Source: Plectonema cf. radiosum LEGE 06105 (lineage in GTDB: Bacteria > Cyanobacteriota > Cyanobacteriia > Cyanobacteriales > Nostocaceae). Taken from it: a stretch of 64,000 nt of DNA. This document shows, piece after piece, positions 55,203-63,359 of the stretch; position 1 is the first letter of the stretch; the number at the start of each line of letters is the position of its first letter. A model generated the notes under the pieces. It worked only from the letters and a program-made list of their open reading frames with translations, was not told the DNA's origin and ran no database searches. Location of the stretch: NCBI RefSeq assembly GCF_015207665.1, contig NZ_JADEWL010000021.1, forward strand, positions 1-64,000. Direction: 5' to 3'. The translations under genes were made by a program, and so were the position numbers.

Positions 55203-55712
55203 ATGACGAATCACCAAACAAACCTCACAATCATTGGTTGCGGCAACCTTAATCGCAATGATGATGCTGTAGGTGTAATTATTGCTCAACGCCTACAGCA
55301 ATATCTTGCCACATATCCTCATCCTCACGTGAAAATTTACGACTGCGGAACCGCAGGGACGGAAGTCATGTTTAAAGCAAGAGGTAGTAAACACCTAATA
55401 ATTATTGATGCGAGTTCGACAAATTCCGAACCAGGTGCTGTATTTAAACTTCCAGGGGAAGAATTAGAAGCAATACCAGAACCCAGTTATAATTTACATG
55501 ATTTTCGCTGGGATAACGCAATCGCTGCCGGAAAAAAAATCTTTAAAGATGATTTTCCCATCGGTGTGACGGTTTATTTAATTGAAGCCGCAAATCTTGA
55601 TTTTGGTTGGGAGTTGAGTGCTGCTGTAAAGCATTCTGCCGATTTCGTGTTTGAACAAATTAAGACAATTATTGGACATAATCTAGAGTCTGACACTAAT
55701 GTTTTAAGCTGA
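55203..55712 (+). CDS. hupW: Uptake hydrogenase maturation protease
   Basis: The 169-residue protein starts LTIIGCGNLNRNDDAVGVII, the conserved opening of HycI/HupD-type endopeptidases, with the nickel-sensing acidic residue in NRNDDAVG. Further conserved segments are IYDCGTAGTEVMF, LIIIDASSTNSEPG and YLIEAANLDFGWELS. This protease removes the C-terminal peptide of HupL after nickel insertion, cutting after the histidine of CTVH. It lies 3 kb downstream of hupL on the same strand, separated by unrelated genes. It is intact, unlike hupS and hupL, so its product can be ready before the structural genes are repaired. Confidence 0.9.
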   Translation: MTNHQTNLTIIGCGNLNRNDDAVGVIIAQRLQQYLATYPHPHVKIYDCGTAGTEVMFKARGSKHLIIIDASSTNSEPGAVFKLPGEELEAIPEPSYNLHDFRWDNAIAAGKKIFKDDFPIGVTVYLIEAANLDFGWELSAAVKHSADFVFEQIKTIIGHNLESDTNVLS

Positions 55713-56195
55713 GTCTTCTCGATAAACAGATAATTCATCTACCCTCATTTCAAAAGGTATTCCTTGATTGACAGGGGGACAAATGCGAATTTTAGCGCTG
55801 CTCGCAATATTATTCAATAATGATGCCATTGGTACCATTCTTTGTAATACCCGCCAGTTGGTCACTTGGTCGGGACACTCGATTACCAAAACCATTGCAG
55901 AGGTTTGGGTAGTCACATACCACCGACAAACCGATAGTAAATCGCGAATTTTGCGATCGCAATTATCGTAAAAGAACTTACTTAGAGATTTCTCCAACTG
56001 CTGACGTAGTACAATATCTGCTGATGATGGCTGAAACGGTCCCAAATCATCATTCTGAAAGAAATACTTATTGTTCATGTCTTCTTCCGTGTAATTTTTC
56101 TTGCAAACTTCAATCACAATACCACAAACAGTAAATTGATTTGTAGCTAAATATTCTAGTTTTTTGTTATTATAAATTACTGCCAGATCAGCCAT
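55704..56195 (-). CDS. Conserved hypothetical protein, 163 aa
   Basis: A soluble protein of mixed alpha/beta appearance (MADLAVIYNNKKLEYLATNQ; CRWYVTTQTSAMVLVIECP; RVLQRMVPMASLLNNIASSA). I recognise no family, although the sequence looks like a well-kept cyanobacterial protein. It is convergent with hupW and overlaps its 3' end by 9 bp. The VLVIECP...RVLQRM section suggests a compact domain rather than a random frame. Confidence 0.65.
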   Translation of the reverse strand: MADLAVIYNNKKLEYLATNQFTVCGIVIEVCKKNYTEEDMNNKYFFQNDDLGPFQPSSADIVLRQQLEKSLSKFFYDNCDRKIRDLLSVCRWYVTTQTSAMVLVIECPDQVTNWRVLQRMVPMASLLNNIASSAKIRICPPVNQGIPFEMRVDELSVYREDSA

Positions 56196-57277
56196 AATTT
56201 AAAACAAATCAAAACAAAAAAATTAGCTAAATATATATTTAGCTGGAGAATATTTACACCACATCTAATAGTTCCACAACTATTATAATCACATACAAGC
56301 AATAATGTTAGTATATGATAGTTGAAAAAAAATTGCTTTAATCTATAGATAACCTATATGAAGATTAATCTTACTTTCCTTAACTAAATCCTTACCTTCG
56401 CACAGAAAAACGTTCTATTTTGGACATAGTTGATAATAGATATTGATGATTATATCTCCGTTCTAAATGCTGAAACAAGAAAGGTAATGTAGTTAGAAGC
56501 AAAGGATTATTCATCCCCCAAGACTTTTAGGTCTTGTACTCCACAGGTAGTAATTGTACTTGCATATTGTCCGTTATCCAAAAAGCAACATCTCACGCTT
56601 GGGGTATCTATATTTTGAGCTAGACCTATAATAAACACAATAAATAAAAAAAAAGCAGCCACTGATACTTTTATGTTGTAATATATAAAACATTTACTCT
56701 TTATAAATGGTTTTGTAAACTAAAATACAAGAATTATTCCTAATAGAGATAATTTAATGTGAATACCCAGCGTTCCAGCATTCGCTATGATTATGAATCC
56801 TCGATTACTATTTCCTCAGAAAAGAAGCTGTAAAACCTTAATTTTCCGTGAAGTAAGAAGTGGAGTTTTGATAAATATTTTCTGATCTTAGGAATATTTA
56901 TATCTTAAAAACTCGACTTCTGTGTAAATTTAAGATTGATTTATATTTCTTTATATAACATTATTTTTTTGTACCAGTTTACTTATCGGAAATTCAACGT
57001 CCGATTAACGCTACACCCGGACAACTATTATTACAATTAAATACTTTGGTCTATCGTTAGCAATTCCCTGTCAATTTTGCCACAACCAATCTGTTTATAT
57101 TTGAAAAAATTCACAGAAAATTCCAGATTTATAAATAAAGAAATTAGTAGTGCATCCATTTTGAAAAGTTTTCTCTAGTTTTGTCTATTGCTCTATCCCA
57201 TCTTTAAATTCAGATTTATCAAAGGGGAAAAATACACCTAATGCTTTGACAATAACTAAATCATGTAGTGTTCAATT
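56196..57277. other. Long AT-rich intergenic region
   Basis: 1.08 kb with no convincing gene. A short plus-strand frame near 56985-57060 (EIQRPINATPGQLLLQLNTL) looks like the end of a decayed gene but is too short to identify. No structured RNA or clear repeat was found. Confidence 0.4.
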
Positions 57278-58345
57278 TTAAGCCATCACTTTTATAGAGT
57301 TCAGTTCCCAATTTACCCTATAGTTTGTTGAAATATGAATGTCAGAAGCAGTTGGTCGCCAACCGTAGACAAAATAATTATCAATACTATCAAGAAGTAA
57401 AGCTAAGTTAGTCGCATAGAGTCCCGTCTTGCTACTATTTTGAACAATTGGAATTTGACTTATTGGTTGATATGGACCAGTAATAGTATTTGCAACATAA
57501 TGGTATAAGCAAGAATCATTAATATCGGGATTACCTACTTCTTCTAACCACTCTGGATTAATAGCATGTTTCCATGTGGAAAAGAAAAGGTGATACTTGC
57601 CATTTTTGTAAATTACTTGAGGACGTTCCATTTCATAAGAAAAGAAATGTAATCCTTTACCAATCAATGGAACACTGACAGGGGGTAATAATTGGTAAGG
57701 ACCAATTATTTTATCTGCCATCGCTAAACCAATACAACCTCGATAATGACTTTTGTCAGAGTGTTTCATAAATCCACTCATAAACATATAGTATTTTTCG
57801 GTTTGATTGTCTTTAACAATATAAGGATCGCGCCATTGAAAATGGTCATAATATTCACCAAACCAGTCTCGTTTGTAAGTATCATAATAAGGATTGTCTG
57901 GGTTCGGTTTAAGAAATTCCTTTTCTGAATAACGTTGCCAATGTACACCATCCTGAGAAGTTGCTAGACCAATCGCTTCATTCATCACATCTTTACCATT
58001 TCCTGCACCAGAATAAAAAAGATAGTAAATTCCATCTTCTTTATATGTACAACCAGCACAAATTCTTCCCGAATCCCAGTTTCCTTCAGAACTTGGTTTC
58101 AATATCGCGTTAAAAGCTTGCCAATGTTTTAAATCTGTGGAAAATGCACTGTGAATTTCACTAGTTTTCCACCACCAAGGTCCCTTATCAGGGGAATAAA
58201 GAAAAAATAATCTATATCCTCCATCATCTTTTAGTAACCAAGGATCGGCAAATGTTTGGGAATTAACAAATTTTTGATAAAATCGATCGGCAAGTTGTGC
58301 TGCTTTGGGGATAGACTGAAGATAACAATAATAATTAGGAATCAT
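57278..58345 (-). CDS. Five-bladed beta-propeller glycosidase (GH43/GH32/GH68-like)
   Basis: The 355-residue protein shows repeating blades with the catalytic-type motifs of this superfamily: FADPWLLKDDGGYRLFFLYS, GIYYLFYSGAG, WRDPYIVKDN (the RDP transition-state stabiliser) and MERPQVIYKNGKYHLFFST (possible acid/base glutamate). There is no signal peptide, so it should act in the cytoplasm. Relatives cut or transfer fructose or arabinose units; I cannot choose the substrate. A link to sucrose metabolism with the nearby truncated sucrose synthase is only a guess. Confidence 0.7.
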   Translation of the reverse strand: MIPNYYCYLQSIPKAAQLADRFYQKFVNSQTFADPWLLKDDGGYRLFFLYSPDKGPWWWKTSEIHSAFSTDLKHWQAFNAILKPSSEGNWDSGRICAGCTYKEDGIYYLFYSGAGNGKDVMNEAIGLATSQDGVHWQRYSEKEFLKPNPDNPYYDTYKRDWFGEYYDHFQWRDPYIVKDNQTEKYYMFMSGFMKHSDKSHYRGCIGLAMADKIIGPYQLLPPVSVPLIGKGLHFFSYEMERPQVIYKNGKYHLFFSTWKHAINPEWLEEVGNPDINDSCLYHYVANTITGPYQPISQIPIVQNSSKTGLYATNLALLLDSIDNYFVYGWRPTASDIHISTNYRVNWELNSIKVMA

Positions 58346-58499
58346 CTTGAGGATTATTTTGCTTAAATTGACTCAGACAATATATCAATTTATACCTTAA
58401 AATATCTACGAATAAATGTCGAAAATTGATGAATTTTAGATGAAGACATGACATTTTTAAGTTAGTTTTTTATCTTTTTCAAGGAAAATTACTGTAAAC

Positions 58500-58940
58500 A
58501 AATATATATAGGAATCCTATTTGATTTTTAAATAAGTCGTAAGGATTAGGGAACAGGGAATAGGGAACAGTTAAGTGTGCGGCAAATTTTTAATTAGGAT
58601 TCCTATATAGAACTTAGGCGTTGCTGATTTAAGGTATGAATCCCGTTTTGTCATCCTGAATGGAGCAACGCGGAATCAAGCATCTGCCGAGATTCTGAGG
58701 CTTCGCCACGCCAAGGCGAACGCTCCACTATGTCCCGAAAGGGACACGCTGCGCTAACGTTGCGCTCAGAATGACAATTCATACTATGATTCAGCAACGC
58801 CAGAACTTACTATAGGAATCCTAATTGAATATTGAAAATTTGCAGTACACTTAACTGTTAAGAGTTCCCGAACGAACTACTCCCGAACGAACTAGTCCTT
58901 ACAACTTATTCAAAAATCAAAAAGGATTCCTATATATAAC
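58500..58940. repeat. Large imperfect inverted repeat (MITE) interrupted by a second MITE
   Basis: The left arm starting TATATAGGAATCCTATTTGA (about 58505) and running through AATAAGTCGTAAGGATTAGG pairs with the right arm ending TTACAACTTATTC...AAGGATTCCTATATA (58895-58936). Inner segments also pair (ACAGTTAAGTGTGC...AATTTTTAATTAGGATTCC with GGAATCCTAATTG...ACACTTAACTGT). The loop contains the second element at 58611-58808. Confidence 0.75.
58611..58808. repeat. GGCGTTGCTGA MITE, copy 2, with nested palindromes
   Basis: AACTTAGGCGTTGCTGA...GTATGAAT at the left pairs with ATTCATAC...TTCAGCAACGCCAGAACTT at the right, the same ends as the element at 1036-1165. The interior carries further small palindromes (TGTCCCGAAAGGGACA; GCTTCGCC...AAGGCGAA). 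Confidence 0.8.
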
Positions 58941-59111
58941 TAATCATTAACAAAATATTCTTACGGAGTATTTAATTAATGGTACAAATACTTAGGTTAA
59001 TAACAGTCAAGAATAATTGATTAATCGTGAATAAAAGTAAAAAATGCTGATGTAAATAATGCGATTTTGATAAAGTGAATAAGCTTAAAATTATTCAACC
59101 AAAATATCATC

Positions 59112-59321
59112 ATGAAAATTAGCGCTCGCAATCACTTAAAAGGAACTGTCAAAAAAATTGTCCCCGGAGTTGTTAATACTGAGGTAACTTTAGAAATAGC
59201 ACCAGGAGTAGAAGTAGTTTCTATTATTACAAAATCATCAGCAGACCAAATGCGTCTTTCTTTAGGAAAAGAAGCTTATGTTGTAGTCAAAGCAACAGAT
59301 GTAATGATTGGCATAGATTAA
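59112..59321 (+). CDS. Molbindin (Mop-domain molybdate-binding protein)
   Basis: The 69-residue protein MKISARNHLKGTVKKIVPGV...VTLEIAPGVEVVSIITKSSA is a single Mop/TOBE domain. Such molbindins form oligomers that bind molybdate or tungstate in the cytoplasm and buffer it. The place next to the nif genes suits supply of molybdenum for the nitrogenase FeMo cofactor. It is transcribed convergently toward fdxH. Confidence 0.88.
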   Translation: MKISARNHLKGTVKKIVPGVVNTEVTLEIAPGVEVVSIITKSSADQMRLSLGKEAYVVVKATDVMIGID

Positions 59322-59396
59322 AAAAAAGCGGCTTGCTATGATGGCAAGTCGCTATATAAATTAAAAGTTGAGCAATTAACAATTAGCAATTATCAA

Positions 59397-59696
59397 TTAC
59401 ACCAAATAAGGTTCTTGATGAGTTTTAATTGTGCAGTTAGAGCGGGGATAGGAGACGCAAAGTAAGGCAAATCCTTTAGACATTTGTTCGTCATCTAAAA
59501 AGATTTGATCGGATTGATCTATTTCACCTTCAACTACTTTACCAACACAGCTTGAGCAAGAGCCAGAAGAGCAACTGAAAGGTAATTCGATTCCTGCTTC
59601 TTCTGCTGCTTCTAAGATAGTAGTTTCTTCGTCAACTTCTATTGTGGTGTCTAAATCTTCCTTTTTATTAATCAATCTAACTTCGTAACTAGCCAT
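59397..59696 (-). CDS. fdxH: Heterocyst [2Fe-2S] ferredoxin
   Basis: The 99-residue plant-type ferredoxin has the cluster ligands CSSGSCSSC (C-x4-C-x2-C) and a distal cysteine in [11 protein letters not shown]. The ending [11 protein letters not shown] is typical of FdxH, the electron donor to nitrogenase reductase in heterocysts. A strong ribosome-binding site (GAGGAG) precedes the ATG. It is the last gene of the nif tail operon, after hesA and hesB. Confidence 0.93.
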   Translation of the reverse strand: MASYEVRLINKKEDLDTTIEVDEETTILEAAEEAGIELPFSCSSGSCSSCVGKVVEGEIDQSDQIFLDDEQMSKGFALLCVSYPRSNCTIKTHQEPYLV

Positions 59697-59854
59697 GTCT
59701 CTGTTCTCCTCAAACGACGTATAAGTTCTGATTAGTTGATAGTTGATAGTTGACAGTTGACAGTTGACAGTTGATAGTTATTTATTACCAATTTATAACC
59801 ACTAACCATCATCCGCTAACCACTATCAACTAACCACTAACTACTATCAACTAA

Positions 59855-60226
59855 CTATTTGCAAGGTACACCATCGGGTGTACAATCACCTGCTTGAAAT
59901 GACTTACCACAACCGCAGGTATCGGTTGCATTGGGATTAGTAAACTTAAAGCCGCTTTCCATCATTCCTTCGATAAAATCGATTACCATCCCTTGCAATA
60001 ACGGCGCACTTTTAGCATCAACATAAATTGTGATGTCGTCTTGTTGAACCACTAAATCGTCATCACTCAGTTTACTGGTGATGTTCATTGCATATTCGTA
60101 GCCGTTACAACCACCATCTTTTACAGAGACACGGATACCTTTAGCTTTTTGGTTTTTATCTGTTGCTGTTTCTTGTAAAAACGAACTTAGGCGTTGTGCT
60201 GCTTTTTCTGTCAAACTAATGGTCAT
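59855..60226 (-). CDS. hesB: HesB, A-type Fe-S carrier
   Basis: This 123-residue HesB/IscA-family protein has the three conserved cysteines in GGCNGYEY and TCGCGKSF, plus a C-terminal pair (GDCTPDGVPCK). Such proteins accept and deliver Fe-S clusters, here probably to nitrogenase-related proteins. A GGAGG site lies just upstream of the start. Confidence 0.92.
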   Translation of the reverse strand: MTISLTEKAAQRLSSFLQETATDKNQKAKGIRVSVKDGGCNGYEYAMNITSKLSDDDLVVQQDDITIYVDAKSAPLLQGMVIDFIEGMMESGFKFTNPNATDTCGCGKSFQAGDCTPDGVPCK

Positions 60227-60340
60227 GGTGTTCCTCCGTGTTTCTAGATAATGGTTGTTTTTGCTTAGGGAATGAAAATTGATCAGATGATGATGTCCGA
60301 ATTGCCTGGGCTTGTATCGACATCCTTTGAGATGTAGAAG

Positions 60341-61141
60341 TTAGGATTTGTAGTTACCAGTAGTTTCCAGAGGTTGGGACTGCGAATATCTCCAAGGTGC
60401 ATTATTACCGCATACCGGACATTCGCGATCGCGATAAGAACGACGTTTGGCAAAGTCCATTCTGGTAAAATCGATTGTTAGTAACTGTGACAATAAAGGC
60501 TGACTAAATCCGGTAATTAACTTAATAGCTTCCAAAGCTGCTAGACAAGCTAGAGTACCTGAAACTACACCTAGAACTGAAAATGCACGTCTATCCCAAT
60601 CGGGTTTTTCTGGAAATAGACATGAGAGACAGGGAGTTACACCGGGAATAATTGTAGTTAGATAAGCCTCCATTGAATCCATTGCTGCTTCTACCATTGG
60701 CTTACGCCACCGAACACAAGCTTCATTTAATAGGTTACGCTCTGTAAAGTTGTGAGCGCAGTCTAAAGCCATATCGGCTCTTTGGACTAATGAGTCTACA
60801 TTATCCGGATTGATGTAATCGTGAATCGCTTCTATCTCAATATCAGGATTGATAGCTTGGAGGGTTTCTTTAGCTTTAAATACCCTTGGCTTTCCTACCC
60901 AATCATGAGTCATGAGAATTTGACGATTCATATCATCAAGCCGTAAGTCACCTCCTCTAACCAGGATTAATCGTCCTACACCTGCAACCGCGAGGTAAAG
61001 TGCAGCAGTACCGCCTAATCCTCCAACACCCGTAACCAGAACCGTAGCTGACTTTAAACGCTTTTGTGCCAATTCACCGAAACTAGGAAGCGTCATTTGG
61101 CGACGATAGCGTTCCAACTCGGTAGGTGTTAGGTTTACCAC
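60341..61141 (-). CDS. hesA: HesA, ThiF/MoeB-family adenylyltransferase
   Basis: This 266-residue E1-like protein has the nucleotide-binding TGVGGLGGTAALYLAVAGVG and the zinc-binding cysteine pairs CLSCLF and CPVCGN. MoeB/ThiF relatives adenylate the C-terminus of a sulfur-carrier protein. HesA is conserved in cyanobacterial nif operons, and its exact substrate is not settled. It follows nifW by 11 bp. Confidence 0.92.
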   Translation of the reverse strand: MVNLTPTELERYRRQMTLPSFGELAQKRLKSATVLVTGVGGLGGTAALYLAVAGVGRLILVRGGDLRLDDMNRQILMTHDWVGKPRVFKAKETLQAINPDIEIEAIHDYINPDNVDSLVQRADMALDCAHNFTERNLLNEACVRWRKPMVEAAMDSMEAYLTTIIPGVTPCLSCLFPEKPDWDRRAFSVLGVVSGTLACLAALEAIKLITGFSQPLLSQLLTIDFTRMDFAKRRSYRDRECPVCGNNAPWRYSQSQPLETTGNYKS

Positions 61142-61152
61142 TTTATTACCTC

Positions 61153-61470
61153 CTAATCCGAATCAATTTCTGTCAGCTTGACTACATTTTTTGGTTTCTG
61201 GTGAAACACTTTGAAAAGTTTTTCTTGTTGGGGTGTTGACTCTATAAATACCTGATAAGCTTTCTCTAATGCTTCCCGATATTTACTTAATCTTTCTGAA
61301 TCATTAAGTTGCGAATTATCAGCATCAATTTCCTTGATATATTTAGAAAACTTTTGCAAAATGTGCAGACGATTTACATTGACCATTTTTTGGTCATATG
61401 GTATTTGAAAAAACTTCAAATAATCTTCTGCATTTACCAATGTATTAAATTCTGATAAACTACCAGTCAT
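61153..61470 (-). CDS. nifW: Nitrogenase-stabilising/protective protein
   Basis: The 105-residue protein begins [20 protein letters not shown] and contains the conserved [20 protein letters not shown] and helical C-terminus of NifW, which associates with the MoFe protein and protects it. Its ATG overlaps the stop of the upstream DUF683 gene by 4 bp (ATGA). Confidence 0.9.
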   Translation of the reverse strand: MTGSLSEFNTLVNAEDYLKFFQIPYDQKMVNVNRLHILQKFSKYIKEIDADNSQLNDSERLSKYREALEKAYQVFIESTPQQEKLFKVFHQKPKNVVKLTEIDSD

Positions 61471-61700
61471 TGGTCTTTCTCCATCTTTTTCACTTGTTGT
61501 TTAAGTTCATTTAATTGACAATATATTTTATAAGTAGCTTCAGCCACATTCATAAGATTTTCATAATCTGTAGGTAAACCTTCTGCCAAATCATGTAAAT
61601 CCATTTTCATTTGACCTGCTTTACTATTAAGACGCTTTATCTTTGTTTTTAACTCTTCAATATTTGTATTGGTTGTTTCTTCCTTCTGAGCCATAGACAT
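61467..61700 (-). CDS. DUF683 nif-associated small helical protein
   Basis: This 77-residue two-helix protein ([35 protein letters not shown]) is of the DUF683 family, always linked to nitrogen-fixation genes but of unknown mechanism. It is coupled to nifW by a 4-bp overlap. Confidence 0.88.
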   Translation of the reverse strand: MSMAQKEETTNTNIEELKTKIKRLNSKAGQMKMDLHDLAEGLPTDYENLMNVAEATYKIYCQLNELKQQVKKMEKDQ

Positions 61701-61713
61701 CTCCGCTCTATTT

Positions 61714-62036
61714 AATCAGTTAACAGTTAACAGTAATCAGTAAACAGTAAGCAAACAATAAATTTCCGTCGGTAATTGACTAGAGCTATAACTGATATTT
61801 AATCAGTTAACAGTTAACAGTAAACAGTAAGCAAACAATAAATTTCCGTCGGTAATTGACTAGAGCTATAACTGATATTTAATCAGTTAACAGTTAACAG
61901 TAAACAGTAAGCAAACAATAAATTTCCGTCGGTAATTGACTAGAGCTATAACTGATATTTAATCAGTTAACAGTTAACAGTAAACAGTAAGCAAACAATA
62001 AATTTCCGTCGGTAATTGACTAGAGCTATAACTGAT
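61714..62036. repeat. Four-copy 80-bp tandem repeat
   Basis: Units begin AATCAGTTAACAGTTAACAG at 61714, 61801, 61881 and 61961. The first is 87 bp because of an extra TCAGTAA, the next two are 80 bp and the last is cut at about 62036. Copies appear nearly identical, so the expansion is recent. It lies between the nifX-associated gene and DUF683, inside the nif operon. The remaining gap (62037-62360) shows more short GTGAACAG/TGATAACT repeats and no gene. Confidence 0.95.
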
Positions 62037-62360
62037 GCACCTTGTTATGAAAAACCCGGTTTTTCCTCACTATTTAGTTTGAATTATTTTTAAATTCAAT
62101 AAGGTTCACATAGAGATTGTTTGTGATTTTTTCGCTTGTTTTTACAGATAATTTTGATTATCTCAAGCGTATTTTGTTCAAACCAAACAATATTTTGGTA
62201 AAAGCCGGGTTTTCTGAGATAATTTAAATCAGTGAACAGTGAAGCGCGCAGCGTGACGCGGCAGCGTCATACAGTGAACAGTTATCAAGGCGTATGGTGG
62301 GGGACTTAAACCCGCTTTTGTCAACGTGACTGATAACTGATAACTGATAACTGGTAACTG

Positions 62361-62837
62361 TTAAAGTTCTCCTACTTCGGGAAAACGTCGAGCTAATTCA
62401 ACGCCTTTTTGTACTAAAGTTTCTCCTTCTTCTGCTAATTTCTCGAAAGAATTAAAGCCGAAACGATGAACATCCCGCAAAGTCTTTTTAACTAACAAAA
62501 GACGACCAGAAAATACCAAAACCCATCCGAATCCTTCATGATTCAAATCAGATACAACCTGCGATAGCAAACCAGTTTCCTGTTCGATGCGAATTGCTAT
62601 AGCACGGTAAAAAGCATTAATCCGCGATATTGTCATCGGGTTAACATCACCCTCAACGGAAATTTCACGCTTCTTTTGTTTGCTAACAATGTAGGGTTTA
62701 ATGATTAAATCGTCCGACCATTTACGATAAGTACCGTAAGTATCTAAACCGCGAATTTGCTGGACTAATGCCTTAATAAAAGGAGAAGTTAAGACATCGC
62801 TTGTTGCTGTACCATTTACATTATTACTTGTATTCAT
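62361..62837 (-). CDS. NifX-associated nitrogen fixation protein (DUF269)
   Basis: This 158-residue protein (SPFIKALVQQIRGLDTYGTY, KWSDDLIIKPYIV, FGWVLVFSGRLLLVKKTLRD) belongs to the family always found next to nifX. Its start overlaps the nifX stop by 4 bp (ATGA). The role is probably in FeMo-cofactor handling. Confidence 0.92.
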   Translation of the reverse strand: MNTSNNVNGTATSDVLTSPFIKALVQQIRGLDTYGTYRKWSDDLIIKPYIVSKQKKREISVEGDVNPMTISRINAFYRAIAIRIEQETGLLSQVVSDLNHEGFGWVLVFSGRLLLVKKTLRDVHRFGFNSFEKLAEEGETLVQKGVELARRFPEVGEL

Positions 62838-63253
62838 ACTGTTACATCCTCTTCTAATTCATCTTCAAAGTTACGGTCTTTTTGTTGTAAAGCTTTACGC
62901 AACCAAGGTGGAGGACTTCCTTTAAGAGTTTGCACCAAACGTTCCAAAACATCTTTAATTTCATCTTGCTCGGAACGCGCTTTTACCGGAGTTACACCCT
63001 TTTTAATTAATCGAGCCGCAGCGCTACCTCCAATCGCCGAAACATAAACAATTGTGCAATCTTCTAAGGCTTGAAGTTTTGGTACTAATTTATCTTCGTT
63101 ACCATCTTCTTTCAGTTCACCCCCGAAGGAAAGAGTTTCTAAAAACTCATAACCTTGGTCAGAAATTTTATAAACATCAATCACTTTTGCCCATCCAAAA
63201 TGAGCATTAATATGAACGTTATCGCTTGTCGTAAAGGCAATTTTCATGTTCAT
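62834..63253 (-). CDS. nifX: FeMo-cofactor precursor-binding protein
   Basis: This 139-residue dinitrogenase iron-molybdenum cofactor-binding fold protein has MKIAFTTSDNVHINAHFGWA at the N-terminus and AIGGSAAARLIKKGVTPVKA later. NifX binds NifB-co and the VK-cluster and shuttles them during FeMo-co assembly on NifEN. It is placed directly after nifN. Confidence 0.93.
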   Translation of the reverse strand: MNMKIAFTTSDNVHINAHFGWAKVIDVYKISDQGYEFLETLSFGGELKEDGNEDKLVPKLQALEDCTIVYVSAIGGSAAARLIKKGVTPVKARSEQDEIKDVLERLVQTLKGSPPPWLRKALQQKDRNFEDELEEDVTV

Positions 63254-63304
63254 TACTCCTTTTTAAAGGTCAAAGGTCAAAGGTTAAAGGTCAAAGATTA
63301 AAAA

Positions 63305-63356
63305 TTAATCACTCCTAACTCCTAACTCCTAACTCCTAACTCCTAACTCCTAACTT
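63305..63356. repeat. TCCTAAC heptanucleotide tandem repeat
   Basis: About seven short tandem TCCTAAC units between nifN and nifX. The same heptamer recurs at about 14396-14420 and near 1021. These are the short tandemly repeated repetitive sequences usual in heterocystous cyanobacteria. Confidence 0.85.
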
Positions 63357-63359
63357 TAA

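Noticed and set aside
57278-58345. Calling the glycosidase a levansucrase (GH68)
   Set aside because: RDP and ERP motifs fit the whole beta-propeller clan, and no GH68-specific motif is clear enough to choose.
61714-62036. Possible CRISPR array from regularly spaced repeats
   Set aside because: Units are 80 bp and head-to-tail with no variable spacers, and no cas genes are nearby. It is a simple tandem duplication.
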